DNA from: Balneolaceae bacterium UBA3186 | GTDB lineage: Bacteria; Bacteroidota; Rhodothermia; Balneolales; Balneolaceae | NCBI GenBank assembly: GCA_002364085.1 | Contig: DEXK01000013.1 | Span: forward strand, 1 to 64,000 | Length of the DNA: 64,000 nt | Direction: 5' to 3' | Shown here: positions 34,092 to 43,708 of the stretch, piece after piece | Numbering within the stretch: the stretch's first letter is position 1 | Layout: every line of letters starts with the position of its first letter | Position numbers and translations under genes: made by a program | The notes under the pieces: model-generated | The model's database searches: none | What the model was told of the DNA's origin: nothing | Seen by the model: the letters and a program-made list of their open reading frames with translations, nothing else

Positions 34092-37000
34092 GTGTCAATT
34101 TCCCTTGAAAAGATAAATGAAGAATTCTGGTTTAAAATACCAAACCATGATTCAACGCGTCCATTTTTCATGAGCATAGTGAGTGATTCTAACCATTGGA
34201 TGTTTATTTCAAGCAATGGAGGTCTTACAGCCGGAAGAAAAAACTCCGAATACGCATTGTTTCCATACTATACCGATGATAAGATCACTGATCTAGAAGA
34301 CATCACAGGGAACAAAACTATTTTCCAGGTTGCTACTGAAGATGATATTAAGATCTGGGAGCCTTTTTCAGTTAGAAATGAGAGTAAGTTTAAAACGACC
34401 AGAAATTTATATAAAAATCGATTTGGCAATAAGATCATGTTTGAGGAGATCAATCATGATCTGGATTTGACATTCCGATATCAGTGGAATACCAGTAACC
34501 TGTACGGTTTTGTGAAAAGATCTACTTTGATCAATTCCGGTTCAAAAAACAGAAAAGTTACTGTTTTAGATGGCTTGCAAAACATAATGCCATTTGGCGT
34601 TAGCGCTGATCTGCAAACCAGAGCAAGTAATTTGGTGGATGCTTACAAAAGAAGTGAGCTTGTTAAAGATTCAGGCTTAGGAATTTTTGCCTTGAGTGCA
34701 ATTATAGTTGATAAAGCAGAGCCAAGCGAAGCTCTGAAAGCAAATGCGGTTTGGTCATATGGATTAGAGAACGCCAAATATCTGCTTTCTTCAAAGCAAT
34801 TAGATGAATTTAGAACCGGCAAAAGAATTCAGCAAGAGACAGATATAAAAGGCGAGAAAGGCGCTTATTTCATTGAATCTGAGATCGATCTGTCCAGAAA
34901 TTCCGAGAAGAAATGGTCCTTTGTTGCAAATGTAAATCTGGATCACGCTCATGTAGCAAGGTTGAATCACCAAATCAAAAATGATTCAGGTTTAACCAAA
35001 GTGATAGATGAGGATATAGAACTTGGTACCCAAAAATTAAAGCAATTGGTGGCCGGCGCTGATGGGCTTCAACTTACCAGTGATGTCCTGAACGATACAC
35101 GTCATTATTCAAATGTATTGTTCAATATAATGCGCGGGGGGACATTCGATGAAAATTACAAGATCGAAAAAAATGACTTTGTTGCGTATTTAAGAAAAGC
35201 CAGTAAGCAAGTAGTTGACAGGAATCCTGATTTCATAAACTCATTAAAAGACTCCTTTGTTAAAAATGAATTAAATCAATCGTTGGAAAATATTTCAGAT
35301 GTTGATCTGATAAGACTTTCCAAAGAATACTTGCCACTGAAGTTCAGCCGAAGACATGGAGATCCTAGCAGACCATGGAATCAGTTTTCTATCAATACGC
35401 ATAGTGAAATTGATGGATCAAAGATCTTAGACTACGAAGGAAACTGGAGAGACATTTTCCAAAATTGGGAAGCACTGGTTTACTCATACCCGGATTTTTT
35501 AGAAGGGATGATCTTCAAGTTTTTAAACGCAACCACTTTTGACGGCTACAATCCATATCGAGTTACTAAAGGTGGTTTTGATTGGGAAACCATAGAACCG
35601 GATGATCCTTGGTCTTACATAGGTTATTGGGGAGATCACCAGATAATCTATTTGTTGAAGTTCCTTGAGTTCTATGAGAAATATGATCCCAAAGCTTTAA
35701 AGACATTATTCGGAGAAGAAAGCTTTGTATACGCAAATGTTCCTTATCGTATTAAGTCTTACGAAGACATTGTTAAAGACCCAAAAGACACAATTGAGTT
35801 CGATGAAGAGTCAGACAAATCAATTCGTCAAAAAGTAGCAGAAAGAGGAGCTGACGGAGCCTTGCTTAGCAGTAAAAAAGAGGTAATTCACCATGTTAAT
35901 TTTTTAGAGAAGATCCTTGCTACTGTATTAGCAAAAGTTTCCAACTTTATTCCCGAAGCCGGCATCTGGATGAACACTCAACGTCCTGAGTGGAATGATG
36001 CAAACAATGCTTTAGTAGGTAATGGTGTGTCAATGGTTACTCTCTATTATCTGAGAAGATTTTTGAAGTTCATAGAACCTGTTTTGGCAGACGTTGAATC
36101 GAATTCATATTCAGTTTCTGAAGAGTTAGCAAAATTATTTAACTCCATTAATGATGTACTGGTGAACAATCAGACATTATTAAACAGCTCTATCAGTGAT
36201 TCAGAACGAAAAAAGATCACTGACAAGCTTGGACTTGCCGGTAGCGAATACAGAAATCAAATTTATGATCACGGTTTTAGTGGTGAGTCGGTTAAAATCG
36301 AATTAGATCAGATCAAAGGTTTCGTAACTACAGCGCTCCAATTTTTAGAGCACTCTATAGAAGCTAACCAAAGAGAAGACGACCTGTATCATGCCTATAA
36401 CCTGATGAGCGTAGATGAAGACGAAATTTCTATTTCTCATTTGGATGAAATGCTTGAAGGTCAGGTTGCAGTGCTTAGTTCAGGTTATCTAAGCTCAAAA
36501 GACGAGCTTAAAGTTCTGGATGCACTCCGGGCTAGCGCGCTGTATCGGGATGATCAACAGAGCTATATCCTATACCCGAACAAAGAATTACCGGGTTTCC
36601 TCGAAAAAAATACTATTCCGAAAGAAGAAATAAGTAAGTCAGAACTTCTTAAAAAGCTTGAAGCGGATGGTAATCATCGAATCATAACAAAAGATGTTAA
36701 TGGTGAATACCATTTTAATGGAAATTTCAGGAATGCCCGTGATCTCAAAAAGGGATTAGCTGACTTATCAGATAAATACAAATCATTAGTAGAAAAGGAA
36801 GAAAAACTAATCCTTGGAGTTTTTGAGAACGTATTTGATCACAAATCATTTACCGGCAGGTCAGGTACTTTCTTCGGATATGAAGGACTTGGGTCTATTT
36901 ATTGGCACATGGTTTCTAAACTACACCTTGCAGTCTATGAAGTGTGTGAGAGAGCTGATGAATCTAATTCTGATAAAGATGTTGTAAAGAAACTTGCGAA

Positions 37001-37502
37001 ACACTTCGATGAAATAGGAGAAGGCATTGGTGTTCACAAATCACCGGAATTATACGGAGCTTTTCCTACTGATCCATACTCACATACACCTGCACATCGT
37101 GGAGCTCAGCAACCGGGAATGACGGGACAGGTTAAGGAAGATATTTTGGTAAGAATCGGAGAACTGGGCATTGAGATCAAAGATGGAAGACTGAGTTTTG
37201 ATCCATCATTTATGAAAAAAGAAGAGTTCTCAAAAGAAAAGAAATCATTCGATATGGTATCAGTAGATCAGAACGAATATAAGATCGAATTACCTGAAAA
37301 CACCTTAGCATTTACTTGCTGTCAGGTTCCTGTGATCTACCGGATTTCTGACAAAAGTGGATTAGATGTAGAGCTAAGCGATGGATCTTCGAAAAGCTTC
37401 GAAACACCTGAGTTGGATGAAAATTTAGCAAGCGAGGTATTTGAAAGATCAGGAAGAGTAAAAAAGATCACTGTTTCAATACAAGAAAAAGATCTTCGAT
37501 AA
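34092..37502 (+). CDS. Beta-1,3-oligoglucan phosphorylase, GH149-like
   Basis: A 1136-residue protein without signal peptide, hence cytoplasmic, starting at GTG. It would use phosphate to release glucose 1-phosphate from beta-1,3-gluco-oligosaccharides. The (alpha/alpha)6 core contains PEWNDANNALVG (WND at 634-636), equivalent to the WND motif with the catalytic Asp of GH94 phosphorylases. The length fits GH149 (about 1100-1200 residues) much better than GH94 (about 800). The N-terminal part begins FWFKIPNHDSTRPFFMSI, a sugar-phosphorylase-like beta-sandwich. Location in a GH16/GH17/GH30 operon agrees with this. GH161 is the main alternative family. Confidence 0.78.
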   Translation: MSISLEKINEEFWFKIPNHDSTRPFFMSIVSDSNHWMFISSNGGLTAGRKNSEYALFPYYTDDKITDLEDITGNKTIFQVATEDDIKIWEPFSVRNESKFKTTRNLYKNRFGNKIMFEEINHDLDLTFRYQWNTSNLYGFVKRSTLINSGSKNRKVTVLDGLQNIMPFGVSADLQTRASNLVDAYKRSELVKDSGLGIFALSAIIVDKAEPSEALKANAVWSYGLENAKYLLSSKQLDEFRTGKRIQQETDIKGEKGAYFIESEIDLSRNSEKKWSFVANVNLDHAHVARLNHQIKNDSGLTKVIDEDIELGTQKLKQLVAGADGLQLTSDVLNDTRHYSNVLFNIMRGGTFDENYKIEKNDFVAYLRKASKQVVDRNPDFINSLKDSFVKNELNQSLENISDVDLIRLSKEYLPLKFSRRHGDPSRPWNQFSINTHSEIDGSKILDYEGNWRDIFQNWEALVYSYPDFLEGMIFKFLNATTFDGYNPYRVTKGGFDWETIEPDDPWSYIGYWGDHQIIYLLKFLEFYEKYDPKALKTLFGEESFVYANVPYRIKSYEDIVKDPKDTIEFDEESDKSIRQKVAERGADGALLSSKKEVIHHVNFLEKILATVLAKVSNFIPEAGIWMNTQRPEWNDANNALVGNGVSMVTLYYLRRFLKFIEPVLADVESNSYSVSEELAKLFNSINDVLVNNQTLLNSSISDSERKKITDKLGLAGSEYRNQIYDHGFSGESVKIELDQIKGFVTTALQFLEHSIEANQREDDLYHAYNLMSVDEDEISISHLDEMLEGQVAVLSSGYLSSKDELKVLDALRASALYRDDQQSYILYPNKELPGFLEKNTIPKEEISKSELLKKLEADGNHRIITKDVNGEYHFNGNFRNARDLKKGLADLSDKYKSLVEKEEKLILGVFENVFDHKSFTGRSGTFFGYEGLGSIYWHMVSKLHLAVYEVCERADESNSDKDVVKKLAKHFDEIGEGIGVHKSPELYGAFPTDPYSHTPAHRGAQQPGMTGQVKEDILVRIGELGIEIKDGRLSFDPSFMKKEEFSKEKKSFDMVSVDQNEYKIELPENTLAFTCCQVPVIYRISDKSGLDVELSDGSSKSFETPELDENLASEVFERSGRVKKITVSIQEKDLR

Positions 37503-37532
37503 ACCACACTCAGAAATAATAACCGTAAACAA

Positions 37533-38816
37533 ATGACAAAACTATTAACTGTAATTACACTTCTGGCTTCATTGCTGTTGATGGCTTGCGGTAATAGAAC
37601 GGATAAAAAAATGAGTTCAAAAAACATTTCAGCAAAAGAGATACTGGGAAATCCGGAATACCAGGCAATTTCATACAGTGGCTACAGAGAACTTTCCAGA
37701 GATGTAGTTCCTACAATAGTGGAATTAAAAGAAGACATGCTTTTGCTGGAAGCAATGGGAATCAAGATCATTAGAACTTATAACGTATATCTCGAAGCTG
37801 TTCCAAGATTGTTGGAGGCAATTTCTGAGCTGAAAAAAGAAGATCCCGAATTTGAGATGTATGTGATGATGGGTGCTTGGATCGATGCAAAAAATGCATG
37901 GACTGAAAAGCCTGATAGAATTCGTGATGAAGACAGCCCAAGAAACTCCAAAGAAATTGAAAGAGCTGCTAATTTAGCCAATAAATATCCTGACATCGTA
38001 AAGATCATTGCAGTTGGCAATGAAGCAATGGTTCATTGGCAGGAAGAGTACTGGGTAGAACCGGGAATTATTTTGCACTGGGTAAAGCATCTTCAAGATT
38101 TAAAGAAAGAAGGTAAACTCCCAAAAGATCTGTGGATCACAAGTTCAGACAATTTCGCTTCGTGGGGCGGTGGCGGTGAAGAATACCATAAAGAAGATTT
38201 GAATGAACTGATCAGATCTATAGACTACATTTCCATGCACACGTATCCGATGCATGACACTCACTACAATCCGGATTTCTGGGGAGTGAGGGATAATGAA
38301 CTAAATCTTTCTGATGAAGAAAAGATCGAAGCCGCAATGCAACGATCATTGAACTATGCCACATCTCAATATCAAAGTGTAATCGATTACATGAAAAGTA
38401 TCGGAGTCAATAAACCTGTACATATTGGAGAAACAGGATGGGCTACCGTATCAAATGGCTTTTATGGAAATAACGGATCCAAAGCGACTGATGAATTTAA
38501 AATGGGCCGCTATCACGATCTGATCAGATCATGGACAGATGAGAATAAAGTTTCTGTGTTCTATTTCGAAGCTTTTGATGAGAAGTGGAAAGATGCTCAG
38601 AATCAATTGGGGTCAGAAAATCATTTCGGATTAATAACCCTACAATCCGAAGCCAAGTATCCACTCTGGGAAATGGTGGATGCAGGAGTATTTGAAGGTT
38701 TAACCAGAGATGGAAAACCCATCACAAAAACATTCGGTGGGAATGTCGAAGAGTTGATGAAAACTGTAAAAGTGCCACCGACCAATGCGGAAATTCAAGC
38801 TAAGAAAAATCAGTAG
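37533..38816 (+). CDS. GH17 family glucanase, lipoprotein
   Basis: A 427-residue TIM-barrel enzyme with lipobox (SLLLMACG). GH17 acts on beta-1,3-glucans by retention. Acid/base E164 lies in VGNEAMVHW and nucleophile E300 in IGETGWAT, both in the expected spacing. FYFEAFDEKWKD near residue 345 is typical of the last strand. It lies 30 bases after the phosphorylase. It is a paralogue of the two shorter GH17 genes downstream but is the only one of the three with an export signal, so it should work in the periplasm or at the surface. Confidence 0.88.
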   Translation: MTKLLTVITLLASLLLMACGNRTDKKMSSKNISAKEILGNPEYQAISYSGYRELSRDVVPTIVELKEDMLLLEAMGIKIIRTYNVYLEAVPRLLEAISELKKEDPEFEMYVMMGAWIDAKNAWTEKPDRIRDEDSPRNSKEIERAANLANKYPDIVKIIAVGNEAMVHWQEEYWVEPGIILHWVKHLQDLKKEGKLPKDLWITSSDNFASWGGGGEEYHKEDLNELIRSIDYISMHTYPMHDTHYNPDFWGVRDNELNLSDEEKIEAAMQRSLNYATSQYQSVIDYMKSIGVNKPVHIGETGWATVSNGFYGNNGSKATDEFKMGRYHDLIRSWTDENKVSVFYFEAFDEKWKDAQNQLGSENHFGLITLQSEAKYPLWEMVDAGVFEGLTRDGKPITKTFGGNVEELMKTVKVPPTNAEIQAKKNQ

Positions 38817-38825
38817 AGCAGAATT

Positions 38826-40307
38826 ATGAAAAAAATTACACAAAACATATTCCTGCTTTTAATGCTCACTGTAAGTTGCTCAAATACTGAAACTATGGAC
38901 ATTGAAGTATATGAAACATCGAAAGAAGGGAACAGCTTAACCAAATTAAATAGTTTTCCTGAAGCAGATAAAGTTGTGAACATTTCTATCAATCCTGACG
39001 AAACATTTCAGAAGATCACAGGCTTCGGAGGTTCTTTCACAGAAGCTTCTGCTTACTTATTGAATGAGTTAAGTCAGGAAAACAGAGATAAGATCATTGA
39101 AGCTTATTTCGGAGAATCCGGAGCAAAATATTCATTAACACGGACTCATATCAATTCGAGCGACTTCTCTTTGGGTAATTATTCTTATGCGTCTGTAAAG
39201 GATGATATGGAACTCGAGAATTTCTCAATTGAAGAAGACCGGGATGATATTATCCCGATGATCAAAGATGCGATGGAAGTGTCAAAAGATGGATTTAAGA
39301 TCATTTCATCTCCATGGACTGCTCCACCATGGATGAAAGACAACAACGACTGGAAAGGCGGGAAACTGCTTCCAAAATACTATGATACATGGGCGCTGTT
39401 TTTCTCAAAATACTTAGATGCTTACAAACAGGAAGGCATTGACATCTGGGGAATTACCGTAGAAAATGAACCGCTTGGCAACGATAGTAACTGGGAGAGC
39501 ATGCATTTTTCTCCTGAAGAACAAAACGAATTCGTGATCAATCATTTGGGTCCCCAATTAGAAAACGACGGACATGACATAGTTCTTCTGGGATACGATC
39601 AAAATCGTGATTCTGAAATGATCGAGTGGATTGATGCCATGTACGGTGATGAAGAAGCAAAAAAGTATTTCGATGGAGCTGCCGTGCATTGGTATGGAAG
39701 TACATACGATGTTTTTTCGGAAGCACTTCAGTATGCACACAATTCCGCACCGGATAAATATCTGATCCAAACCGAAGCAACTGCTGACGCTGAAGTTCCG
39801 GTATGGAAAGATGATAAATGGTATTGGAGCAAAGAGGCTACGGATTGGGGTTGGGACTGGGCTCCTGAAGACAAAAAATATTTACACCCCAAATATGCAC
39901 CCGTTTACCGATATGCAAGGGATATGATCGGAACTTTGAATAATTGGGTAGATGGTTGGGTTGACTGGAACATGGTTCTGGACAGACAAGGTGGACCAAA
40001 CTGGGCAAAGAACTGGTGTTTAGCTCCGGTTATTGTTGATCCCGAACAAGATGAAGTGTACTTCACGCCTTTGTATTACACAATGTCTCACTTCAGCAGA
40101 TACATAAGACCCGGCGCGATGAGAATAAGTCATTCTCACGACGATGAAGAGATTTTATTGACAGCAGTTCAGAACCCGGATAAATCAGTTGTAGTAGTAA
40201 TTCTAAACCAGAGTGAAGAAGCAAGAAGCTTCCAGTTGGATTTGAAAGGAAAGAAAGCAGAGTTCGCAATTAGTGGTAATGCAGTACAAACGGTAGTGAT
40301 CAATTAA
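38826..40307 (+). CDS. GH30 glycosidase, probable beta-1,6-glucanase, lipoprotein
   Basis: A 493-residue exported enzyme with lipobox (LMLTVSCS). The GH30 signatures are QKITGFGGSFTEASAYLL (about 60-77), SSPWTAPPWMKDN (about 160-172), acid/base E215 in TVENEPLG and nucleophile E317 in QTEATAD, followed by the side beta-domain. GH30 members in marine laminarin loci remove beta-1,6-linked glucose side chains, which would make the main chain accessible to GH16 and GH17. A glucosylceramidase-like activity is an alternative but less likely given the neighbours. It is spaced 9 bases from GH17 and 17 from the transporter. Confidence 0.92.
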   Translation: MKKITQNIFLLLMLTVSCSNTETMDIEVYETSKEGNSLTKLNSFPEADKVVNISINPDETFQKITGFGGSFTEASAYLLNELSQENRDKIIEAYFGESGAKYSLTRTHINSSDFSLGNYSYASVKDDMELENFSIEEDRDDIIPMIKDAMEVSKDGFKIISSPWTAPPWMKDNNDWKGGKLLPKYYDTWALFFSKYLDAYKQEGIDIWGITVENEPLGNDSNWESMHFSPEEQNEFVINHLGPQLENDGHDIVLLGYDQNRDSEMIEWIDAMYGDEEAKKYFDGAAVHWYGSTYDVFSEALQYAHNSAPDKYLIQTEATADAEVPVWKDDKWYWSKEATDWGWDWAPEDKKYLHPKYAPVYRYARDMIGTLNNWVDGWVDWNMVLDRQGGPNWAKNWCLAPVIVDPEQDEVYFTPLYYTMSHFSRYIRPGAMRISHSHDDEEILLTAVQNPDKSVVVVILNQSEEARSFQLDLKGKKAEFAISGNAVQTVVIN

Positions 40308-40324
40308 AAAATGAACAAAAGTTA

Positions 40325-41755
40325 ATGGCTAATCAACAAGCATCAGTAAGAGGAAAAGTCCCTCTTTTACAAAAATCTGCATTTGGTGCAGGTCATTTGG
40401 TTCTCAATTTACTTCCCGGAGCATTGGGAGTATTTATGTTTTTCTTACTGACAGCATTTGGAATGAATCCTTTCTTGGCCGGTTTGTTAGGTGGGCTTCC
40501 TAGAATTTTTGATGCTCTTACAGACCCAATAATGGGTTTTATTTCTGATAATACTAAATCTAATTGGGGACGTAGAAGACCTTACATCTTTGTTGGTGCA
40601 ATACTTAGTGGTCTGTTTTTCATCTTGCTATGGCAGCTGGATGAAACCAATTCTCAAACCTACAATTTTTGGTATTTCCTCATCATGTCTATGGTCTTTT
40701 TAGTTGGGAATACCATGTTTGCAACTCCTTTGATAGGTCTTGGTTATGAAATGACATCTGACTATAACGAGCGAACGCGACTAATGGCTTTTTCTCAAAC
40801 GGTTGGACAAATAGCGTGGATGATAGTTCCATGGTTTTGGGTATTAATTGCTGATCCTGATTTATTTGAAAGCCAAGCAGTAGGAGTCAGACAATTATCG
40901 GTAGTTGTAGGAGTCATTTGCCTTCTTATGGGTTTATTACCGGCAATTTTCTGTAAGGGAATTGATGCTTCGAATATGGAGAATCGGAAAGAGATCAACT
41001 TTAAGTCGGCACTTTCTAATCTTAAAGATCTTTTTGTAAGTATTGTAGAAGTATCAAAGAACAAACCTTTTGTAAAGCTTTGCGCAGCTACATTTCTGGT
41101 ATTTAACGGGTTTCAACTAGTTGCATCATTCAGTTACTTCATTATCGTGTTTTACATGTTTAACGGGGACTATGGTTTGGCAGGGAACTGGCCGGCTTGG
41201 TTCTCTACTATAACCGCAGTTACAACAGCTTTTCTGGTTATTCCAATAGTTTCCTGGATTTCAAATAAAATTGGAAAACGTAAAGCCTTCACAATCTCTA
41301 CAGCACTTTCTATTGTAGGTTACATTTTGAAATGGTGGGGATTCAGCCCCGAAAATCCATGGTTAATTTTTATGCCTATTCCATTTATGGCATTTGGTCT
41401 TGGAGGGCTTTTCACACTCATGATGAGTATGACTGCAGATGTATGTGACTTAGATGAACTTGAAAATGGAATGCCGAGAAAAGAAGGCACATTTGGAGCC
41501 ATTTATTGGTGGATGGTAAAGCTAGGTCAGGCATTGGCACTGGTTCTAGGTGGTCTGGTATTAGAACTGGTTGGTTTTGATCAGAATGCTGCGACTCAAA
41601 CAGTAGCCACATTGACAAATTTAAGAATTGCAGATATAGCCATCCCTGCAATAACTGCTGGTTTAGCAATATGGGTTATGCATAGCTATGACCTAACAGA
41701 AGAACGAGCAAGAGAAATTCAGAACAAGTTAGTAGAAAGAAGAGGCGAGCTGTAA
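40325..41755 (+). CDS. GPH-family sugar:cation symporter
   Basis: A 476-residue inner-membrane carrier with 12 predicted helices from the glycoside-pentoside-hexuronide group (MelB-like). The diagnostic loop is LTDPIMGFISDNTKSNWGRR (about 61-80), with the cation-binding Asp region in helix II. A second family pattern is TADVCDLDELENGMPRKEG (about 369-387). Because three predicted cytoplasmic glucan enzymes are encoded in the same operon, the carrier probably imports beta-1,3-gluco-oligosaccharides such as laminaribiose. That substrate is inferred. Confidence 0.9.
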   Translation: MANQQASVRGKVPLLQKSAFGAGHLVLNLLPGALGVFMFFLLTAFGMNPFLAGLLGGLPRIFDALTDPIMGFISDNTKSNWGRRRPYIFVGAILSGLFFILLWQLDETNSQTYNFWYFLIMSMVFLVGNTMFATPLIGLGYEMTSDYNERTRLMAFSQTVGQIAWMIVPWFWVLIADPDLFESQAVGVRQLSVVVGVICLLMGLLPAIFCKGIDASNMENRKEINFKSALSNLKDLFVSIVEVSKNKPFVKLCAATFLVFNGFQLVASFSYFIIVFYMFNGDYGLAGNWPAWFSTITAVTTAFLVIPIVSWISNKIGKRKAFTISTALSIVGYILKWWGFSPENPWLIFMPIPFMAFGLGGLFTLMMSMTADVCDLDELENGMPRKEGTFGAIYWWMVKLGQALALVLGGLVLELVGFDQNAATQTVATLTNLRIADIAIPAITAGLAIWVMHSYDLTEERAREIQNKLVERRGEL

Positions 41756-41779
41756 AAATTAATTTAGAGTAAAAGAAAC

Positions 41780-42688
41780 ATGTCATTAAGAAAAGAAAAA
41801 TATCTCAAATATAAAGAATCAGATACAGTAGCTAAACTGGCTTATATCGATGAACTTTCAGGCGATGAGATTACACATTTGTTTTATGAAGTTTTAAATG
41901 ACGGAATAAATGGGTTCTGCTTCAGTATGTATGAAGAGGGACAGAAACCGGGAGATATCATATCAAAAGATCAGATCCACCGGAGAATGCTTAAGCTGGA
42001 ACCGCATACACAGGCAATTCGGTCTTTTTCGTGCACCGAAGGAAATGAGCTTGTTCCTATAGTGGCTAAAGAATTAGGGATGACTACTTTGGTAGGTGCC
42101 TGGCTGGGCAGTGATAAAGAGAAGAATAAAGAAGAGATCGATGGGTTGATCAAACTTGCGAAAGAGGGCTATGTAGATATAGCAGCTGTAGGAAATGAAG
42201 TGCTTTACAGAGACGATCTGACTGAAGAAGAGCTTATAGAATACATTCAATATGTCAAAAGTGAGTTGAAAGATATCCCCGTTGGATATGTAGACGCATA
42301 TTACGAGTTCGTGGAAAGGCCGGCTATTACTGATCTGTGCGATGTGATTTTATGCAACTGCTATCCATATTGGGAAGGAACCAGCTTTCAAGATTCCTTT
42401 CAGCATATGAGACAAATGTATTATCAGGCAAAAGAAGCAGCCGGAGATGATAAGAGAGTCATTATCACTGAAACAGGATGGCCAAGTCAAGGCGAAGGTT
42501 TAGGTGGGGCATTACCCGGAAAAGAACAGGCTATGAAGTATTTCATTAACGCCAATCTATGGTGTCATGATGAAGATATCGAAATTTTTTACTTCTCATC
42601 ATTCGATGAATCATGGAAAGTGAGTGACGAAGGTGAAGTTGGAGCTTATTGGGGTGTTTGGGATAAAAACGGGGAGCTGAAATTTTGA
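41780..42688 (+). CDS. Cytoplasmic GH17-like glucanase
   Basis: A 302-residue TIM-barrel protein without any signal peptide. Acid/base E140 in VGNEVL and nucleophile E231 in ITETGWPSQGEG are both intact. The C-terminal IFYFSSFDESWKVSDEGEVG closes the barrel. It lies 24 bases after the symporter, and its stop overlaps the next gene's upstream region. Most described GH17 enzymes are exported, so an intracellular form suggests trimming or transglycosylation of imported oligosaccharides together with the phosphorylase. Confidence 0.85.
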   Translation: MSLRKEKYLKYKESDTVAKLAYIDELSGDEITHLFYEVLNDGINGFCFSMYEEGQKPGDIISKDQIHRRMLKLEPHTQAIRSFSCTEGNELVPIVAKELGMTTLVGAWLGSDKEKNKEEIDGLIKLAKEGYVDIAAVGNEVLYRDDLTEEELIEYIQYVKSELKDIPVGYVDAYYEFVERPAITDLCDVILCNCYPYWEGTSFQDSFQHMRQMYYQAKEAAGDDKRVIITETGWPSQGEGLGGALPGKEQAMKYFINANLWCHDEDIEIFYFSSFDESWKVSDEGEVGAYWGVWDKNGELKF

Positions 42689-42690
42689 AC

Positions 42691-43674
42691 ATGAACACAT
42701 TTCATAAAATAGGTATTAAGCAGGGACAAGCTATTTGTTACTCAGGATTTAGAGATGGGCAACAACCGGGAAAGGCATTCCCAAGCTATGAAGAGGTTAA
42801 AGAAGACTTGAATCTACTGGACGGCCACTGGAAATACCTTCGATTGTATGATTGTGATAAACATGCCAAAACGGTTTTAGAAGTAATTGAAAATGAAAGC
42901 TTCGATTTTCAGGTAATGCTGGGAGCTTATATAGAGGCTGAGAAAAACAATTTTAACTGCCCTTGGGATGGAGGTGTTTATTCAATACCACAGTTAGAAA
43001 AAAATATACTCAGTAATCAAAAGAAAATTGAAAAGCTGATAGAGTTAGGAAATCAATTCCCGGAAATAATTTGTGCTCTATCAGTAGGAAATGAAGCGTG
43101 TGTAGATTGGACAGATCACTACGTCCCTGAAGACAAAGTTCTCAACTATGTAAAACAAGTTCAGGAAAGCACATCTCAACCGGTAACTTTTTGTGAAAAC
43201 TATGCTCCATGGTTATCAAATTTAGAAGCGTTGGGTAATTCTGTCGATTTCATTTCGATTCATGCTTATCCGGTTTGGGAATATAAAAATATTTATGAAG
43301 CGCTCGAATTCACTAAGGAGAACTACTATTCCGTAGCTAAAAAATATCCGAATAAACCTGTAGTAATTACTGAAGCAGGATGGACAACTCAGTCGAATGG
43401 AAATGGGATAGATCCTTCGAACGTAAATGAGATGTTCCAAAAAATGTATTTCGAAAAGTTAAACGAATGGACGACTCAGGAAAACATTTTGACGTTTTAT
43501 TTCGAGGCTTTCGACGAGTCCTGGAAAGGTTCACCTGATCCGCTCGAACCTGAAAAACACTGGGGGCTTTTTAAAACAGACAGAACTCCTAAGCTCGCTT
43601 TGCAAAACAAGAACCTACAACCAGATATGGTTACAAAAACAAAAAAACAACAAACGACAAGTATAGAAATATAA
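42691..43674 (+). CDS. Cytoplasmic GH17-like glucanase, second copy
   Basis: A 327-residue TIM-barrel protein lacking a signal peptide. Acid/base E135 in VGNEACVDW and nucleophile E228 in ITEAGWTTQ are present. It is more similar in pattern to the exported GH17 (both have YSG[YF]R near the N-terminus and FYFEAFDE[KS]WK near the end) than to its direct neighbour. I use the ATG at 42691, two bases after the previous stop; a TTG at 42685 is an alternative. The C-terminus has a Lys/Gln/Thr-rich tail (TKTKKQQTTSIEI). Confidence 0.83.
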   Translation: MNTFHKIGIKQGQAICYSGFRDGQQPGKAFPSYEEVKEDLNLLDGHWKYLRLYDCDKHAKTVLEVIENESFDFQVMLGAYIEAEKNNFNCPWDGGVYSIPQLEKNILSNQKKIEKLIELGNQFPEIICALSVGNEACVDWTDHYVPEDKVLNYVKQVQESTSQPVTFCENYAPWLSNLEALGNSVDFISIHAYPVWEYKNIYEALEFTKENYYSVAKKYPNKPVVITEAGWTTQSNGNGIDPSNVNEMFQKMYFEKLNEWTTQENILTFYFEAFDESWKGSPDPLEPEKHWGLFKTDRTPKLALQNKNLQPDMVTKTKKQQTTSIEI

Positions 43675-43708
43675 ATACGATACAATCCTCAACAACAATT
43701 ATAAAATT

